DNA of 8,873 nt from assembly GCA_013002425.1 (NCBI GenBank), contig JABDJQ010000238.1, forward strand, positions 1-8,873, written 5' to 3'. The notes under the pieces were generated by a model. The model worked only from the letters and a program-made list of their open reading frames with translations. It was not told where the DNA came from and made no database searches. The stretch comes from Gemmatimonadota bacterium. GTDB taxonomy: Bacteria > Orphanbacterota > Orphanbacteria > Orphanbacterales > Orphanbacteraceae. The position numbers and the translations under genes were made by a program. How positions within the stretch are numbered: the first letter of the stretch is position 1; every line of letters begins with the position of its first letter. Shown here piece by piece: positions 6,337 through 8,873 of the stretch.

Positions 6337-8436
6337 TTACCGGATCAGCGTCATCTTCCGCGTAATTTTTTCCTTCTCGTTCTGCAGCTTGTAGAAGTAC
6401 ATGCCCGACGAGACCGGTTTCCCCGCGTTGTCGGTGCCGTCCCAGACGACCGCGTTGCCGCCGACATACGCGCCGGCGCCGAGTTCGCGATCGAGCAGCG
6501 TCTTCACGAGCCGCCCCGAGGCGTCGTAGACGTTCAGGTTCACGGCCATACGCTCGGGCAGGCTGAACTCGATCGACGTCCGCGGGTTGAACGGATTCGG
6601 CGTGTTCTGGAACAGCTTCATCGCCGTACCCGGAATCGCGCTCTCCGGATCCGCGTCGTCAACGCCGACCACCTGGCCGCAGAAGTCCCAGTAGAGGAGG
6701 TCGAGCACGATCGGATTCGTCGTCGAGAAAAGCGTGTCGTTCAGGAACACGTTGCGATTCCCCTGGCCGAGGCACTCGTAGTTCCAGAGCGTGTCGCCGA
6801 CTTCCTTCAGGATGTGCTTGTACTCGAAGTTCTTGATCGTACCGGTCGGGAACGTCGCGCGGAGCGAGTAGGTCCCGTCACCGGCCGTCGAGTCGGCGCC
6901 GGTTCCGTCGTCGTTCATGAGGCTCGTCACGAGCGGCGGCAGATTGAAGTCGAACGGCAGCTGCGAGCCGTTGATCGCGAGCGAATCGCCCGTATTGAAC
7001 GGCGGCACGAGCCCCGCGACGAAGAAGATCACGTCGATGTCCTTGTCGGTCAGGTTGATCGGCGCGATGTCTTCCCACCAGATGTTCAGCGTATCGCAGT
7101 CGAGCGAGCCGTCGAGCGTGTACACGTGATTCGAGGTCGACTCGTAGCCGGGATTCACGCACTGATGGTTGAATTTGTACTGCAGCTGGAGCGTGTCCGT
7201 AACGCCGCCCGTGCAGCCGTTGGCGAACACGAGCGTCTTCGCGTAGATCGAATCGCCTGCCACGGCGTCGCCGCCCGTACCGGCGTCGTTCATGAGGTCG
7301 TCGCAGAGCGGATCCCACGTCAGCGGCGCCAGGCTTCCCTCGATGCCGAACGTGTCGGCCGCGGGGAAGTAGCTCGTGCTCTGCAGGTGCAGGTTCATGA
7401 GCCCGTTGATCACGAGCTTCGTGAGATAGAAGTCGTCGACGTTCGTCGTGTTGTTGTCGACGATCGTATTGCCTGCGGCGTCGGCGATACCGGTGGCTTC
7501 CACCGTTACGCAGCTTGCAAGCGGCAGATCCGCCGCGAGGTTCAGCCGATACGTATCGACCGAGAGCACACTCACGGAATTGATCGTGGCGCCCGTCACC
7601 GTGTAGTTCGCGGTGTTCGTGGCCTGGCCGATCTGCACGGCTTCCGAGAACTTGACGACCACGTTGTCGTAGTCCGGGTCGCCGGCGCCGTCCTGCAGCG
7701 TGGGACGGGCGGAAGAGAGCGTCGGGGGCGTCACGTCGGCGCCCGTCTGCTTCGCTACACACGTGGAGCTCGAGAGAATCGACGTCGTCGCCCAGTCCGT
7801 CGCGTTCCAGTCGTCGGCCGGATCGTTCGACGTGTCCTGCGCGTTGTCGCCGCCGCCGCCGCCGGTCGTCCACACCTCGACGTAGATCGTGTCGGGATCG
7901 CCGATATCGGCTTTCGCGATCTTCCATTCGAGCACGGATGTCGTGCCGGCGCCCACAGCAGCGTCTACCAGTGAGCTCGTCTCGGTCCAGGTCGTCGTTC
8001 CCTGATCCCACGACCAGAGCTGGCTGTCCTCCGGTCCGTAAGGCTGCGCGTCGAGCCAGCTCCGCACGGTGAATTCCGATTTGTGCGGATCGCTGATCGT
8101 CACGTTCCGGCCCCAGGGATCCGTGGTTCCGCCGTTCGTGTCGTTCGTCGTGTCGATGCTGAGCACGTATTTGCCCCAGTTCGTAGACACGATATTGTCG
8201 TTCACCGTGAAGGCGAAGTACCAGAACGTCGCGTCATTGCATACGTACAGATCGCCGAGGTCGATGTTGTTGTTCGATGCCCAGTGATCGCCGAACGGGT
8301 CTGATGCTTCAGCCGCGCCGTACACGCCATCGATGACGCCATCGATCGTCGGTGTTCCGAACGCTTCCGCGCGCGCTTCCGTATTGATCAGAAGCGCGGC
8401 GAGCAGAACACCCGTCATGAAAGTCCATTTGCGCAT
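6337..8436 (-). CDS. Secreted multi-domain carbohydrate-binding-like protein with FlgD-like C-terminal tail
   Basis: 699 aa. ATG 8436 is chosen because GGGAG (8446-8442 on the minus strand) lies 5 bases upstream and the product then opens with a signal peptide (MRKW, hydrophobic 5-17, cleavage probably after ARA, residue 23). Residues about 26-222 look like a CBM9/DOMON-type beta-sandwich: TPTIDGVIDGVYG, DLYVCNDATFWYFAFTV, WGKYVLSIDT, SVLEWKIAK, DDWNATDW. Residues about 235-340 resemble an Ig-like SbsA/Big_5 module (TPPTLSSARP, VVVKFSEAV, TGIADAAGN). Two starch-binding-like modules follow, about 340-445 and 470-580, each with the same acidic loop LMND-x-GTG-x-D (381-390 and 506-515) then AGDxxY. 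The tail (about 606-699) is a FlgD-Ig / type-A-sorting-like domain: FQNTPNPFNP, LNVYDASGRLVKTL, VVWDGTDNAGKPVSSGMYFYKL. No catalytic residues are seen, so binding and surface or export sorting are the likely roles. The gene is divergent from a sugar-type ABC ATPase and ends in a strong terminator. Confidence 0.88.
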   Translation of the reverse strand: MRKWTFMTGVLLAALLINTEARAEAFGTPTIDGVIDGVYGAAEASDPFGDHWASNNNIDLGDLYVCNDATFWYFAFTVNDNIVSTNWGKYVLSIDTTNDTNGGTTDPWGRNVTISDPHKSEFTVRSWLDAQPYGPEDSQLWSWDQGTTTWTETSSLVDAAVGAGTTSVLEWKIAKADIGDPDTIYVEVWTTGGGGGDNAQDTSNDPADDWNATDWATTSILSSSTCVAKQTGADVTPPTLSSARPTLQDGAGDPDYDNVVVKFSEAVQIGQATNTANYTVTGATINSVSVLSVDTYRLNLAADLPLASCVTVEATGIADAAGNTIVDNNTTNVDDFYLTKLVINGLMNLHLQSTSYFPAADTFGIEGSLAPLTWDPLCDDLMNDAGTGGDAVAGDSIYAKTLVFANGCTGGVTDTLQLQYKFNHQCVNPGYESTSNHVYTLDGSLDCDTLNIWWEDIAPINLTDKDIDVIFFVAGLVPPFNTGDSLAINGSQLPFDFNLPPLVTSLMNDDGTGADSTAGDGTYSLRATFPTGTIKNFEYKHILKEVGDTLWNYECLGQGNRNVFLNDTLFSTTNPIVLDLLYWDFCGQVVGVDDADPESAIPGTAMKLFQNTPNPFNPRTSIEFSLPERMAVNLNVYDASGRLVKTLLDRELGAGAYVGGNAVVWDGTDNAGKPVSSGMYFYKLQNEKEKITRKMTLIR

Positions 8437-8606
8437 GGCTTCTCCCTTGTTGTGTATAGTCTCGTTCAGAGGAGCGGATTGCCGTAAGTTCTGTAATACT
8501 AGCACATTCCGGTGGATAAATCCATCGGGATGTGGCAATCTCGCGAGGTACAGGTACAGCGGAAATCCGCCGAAAACGACCGACGGCGGCAAACCACGAG
8601 GAAGCC
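8437..8606. promoter_or_regulatory. Divergent intergenic region between the 699-aa protein and ABC ATPase genes
   Basis: This 170-base region must carry the start signals of both divergent genes. It is more AT-rich than its flanks. For the minus-strand gene the best promoter is an extended -10, TGC TAGTAT (minus strand 8504-8496), with a weak -35 TGGATT (8524-8519) at 17-base spacing, giving a leader of about 50 bases. TATACA (8458-8453) is closer to the gene but would leave almost no leader. For the plus-strand gene I see no convincing promoter. Also present: a 32-base palindrome, a tandem GGTACA pair (8547-8558) and a small GCGGA-aa-TCCGC repeat (8559-8570). Confidence 0.4.
8503..8534. repeat. 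32-base inverted repeat, candidate operator
   Basis: The arms 8503-8517 and 8520-8534 are symmetric at 13 of 15 positions around a central AA. The inner core is TGGAT-AA-ATCCA and the outer ends are CACAT and ATGTG. The two exceptions are T-G and G-T pairs, so in plus-strand RNA all 15 pairs could form. There is no T-tract on either side, which argues against a terminator. It covers the -35 and spacer of the candidate promoter for the minus-strand gene, the usual place for a repressor site. No regulator gene is visible in the window. Confidence 0.6.
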
Positions 8607-8873
8607 TTGGCTGGAGTACGTCTCAGCGGCGTCACAAAGCGCTACGGGGCCGGAATCACGGTTCTGGACGATCTCGACCTCGAAATCCATGATCGCGAGT
8701 TCATGGTGCTCGTCGGCCCTTCCGGATGCGGAAAATCGACCGTGCTCCGCGTTCTCTCGGGCCTCGAACCGGTCAACAGCGGCGAGATCCGCATCGGCGA
8801 CCGTGTCGTGAACGACCTCGCCCCGCGCGACCGCGACATCGCGATGGTCTTTCAGAGCTACGCCCTCTACCCC
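8607..8873 (+). CDS. ABC transporter ATP-binding protein, MalK/UgpC sugar-importer type (3' truncated)
   Basis: The first 89 residues are visible and the gene runs off the right edge. It is read from TTG 8607, which gives MAGVRLSGVTKRYGAG, the standard start of this family; GAGGAA (8598-8603) lies just upstream, and no ATG or GTG occurs in this frame before the conserved region. Visible motifs: the A-loop Tyr13 of TKRYG; Walker A GPSGCGKST (37-45); SGLEPVNSGEIRIGDRVVNDLAPRDRDIAM (51-80), where the L-x-P-x-x-R-D-I-A-M pattern is typical of the CUT1 MalK/UgpC/MsmX group; and the Q-loop VFQSYALYP (81-89) with Q83. The signature motif, Walker B and regulatory domain lie beyond the window. It would power import of a maltooligosaccharide or similar sugar, or glycerol-3-phosphate; the substrate cannot be fixed from this part. 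Its position back-to-back with a glycan-binding-like secreted protein gene fits a sugar substrate. Confidence 0.9.
   Translation, partial: MAGVRLSGVTKRYGAGITVLDDLDLEIHDREFMVLVGPSGCGKSTVLRVLSGLEPVNSGEIRIGDRVVNDLAPRDRDIAMVFQSYALYP

Noticed and set aside
7848..7863. GCC triplet run as a microsatellite or mobile-element scar
   Set aside because: It simply encodes the Gly run at residues 192-196 of the 699-aa protein; it is too short to be more than a codon repeat.
6814..7974. 386-codon plus-strand and 377-codon minus-strand frames inside the 699-aa gene
   Set aside because: Both have low-complexity Arg/Val/Asp-rich products and overlap a convincing secreted-protein gene with signal peptide and FlgD-like tail.
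8437..8592. 52-codon upstream extension of the 699-aa protein
   Set aside because: It would bury the signal peptide in the interior and would start beyond the palindrome and candidate promoter; ATG 8436 has a strong ribosome site.

Overview
This is a high-GC bacterial window with two partial genes at its edges and six complete genes. No tRNA, rRNA, IS element or CRISPR array was seen, and no gene-free stretch reaches 300 bases. The long glycan-binding lipoproteins, the repeat-rich secreted protein ending in an 'NPFNP' / FlgD-like tail, and the 'SCGDN' lipobox style suggest an uncultured lineage of the Fibrobacterota-Chlorobi-Bacteroidota neighbourhood, such as Eisenbacteria, Krumholzibacteriota or Latescibacterota. 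That placement is inferred from protein style alone; there is no phylogenetic marker here.

Left block, + strand, 1-3589: a tight three-gene set. It holds the C-terminal part of a probable outer-membrane beta-barrel protein (truncated at the window edge), a 136-aa lipoprotein that is almost entirely one CBM48/AMPK-beta-type glycogen-binding domain, and a 552-aa lipoprotein with sugar-binding-like E-set modules at both ends around carboxypeptidase-regulatory-like beta modules. Gaps are 16 and 12 bases and both downstream genes have good Shine-Dalgarno sequences, so they are probably one transcript. The set resembles, by analogy only, a Sus-type surface system for binding starch or glycogen. A dimethylarginine dimethylaminohydrolase (DDAH) gene follows at 3666-4430 with no obvious link to glycans.

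Middle block, - strand, 6259-4478: a DGPF/YCII-domain protein gene followed at once by an ECF42-type sigma factor gene, a classic pair. Upstream of the pair is a TGTCGA-N17-CGTC element that matches the promoter motif I recall for ECF42 sigma factors, so the pair probably drives its own transcription. The sigma gene converges on the DDAH gene.

Right block: a 699-aa secreted, multi-domain carbohydrate-binding-like protein on the - strand (8436-6337), ending in a strong intrinsic terminator (6304-6272). It is divergent from an ABC-transporter ATPase of the MalK/UgpC sugar-importer type that runs off the right edge. The 170-base divergent region carries a striking 32-base inverted repeat (8503-8534) lying across the -35 and spacer of a candidate promoter for the 699-aa gene. 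It is a good candidate operator for a sugar-responsive repressor.

Taken together, both ends of the window carry probable glycan-capture functions (surface binding proteins, barrel, sugar ABC importer), with a stress/regulatory sigma module and DDAH between them.
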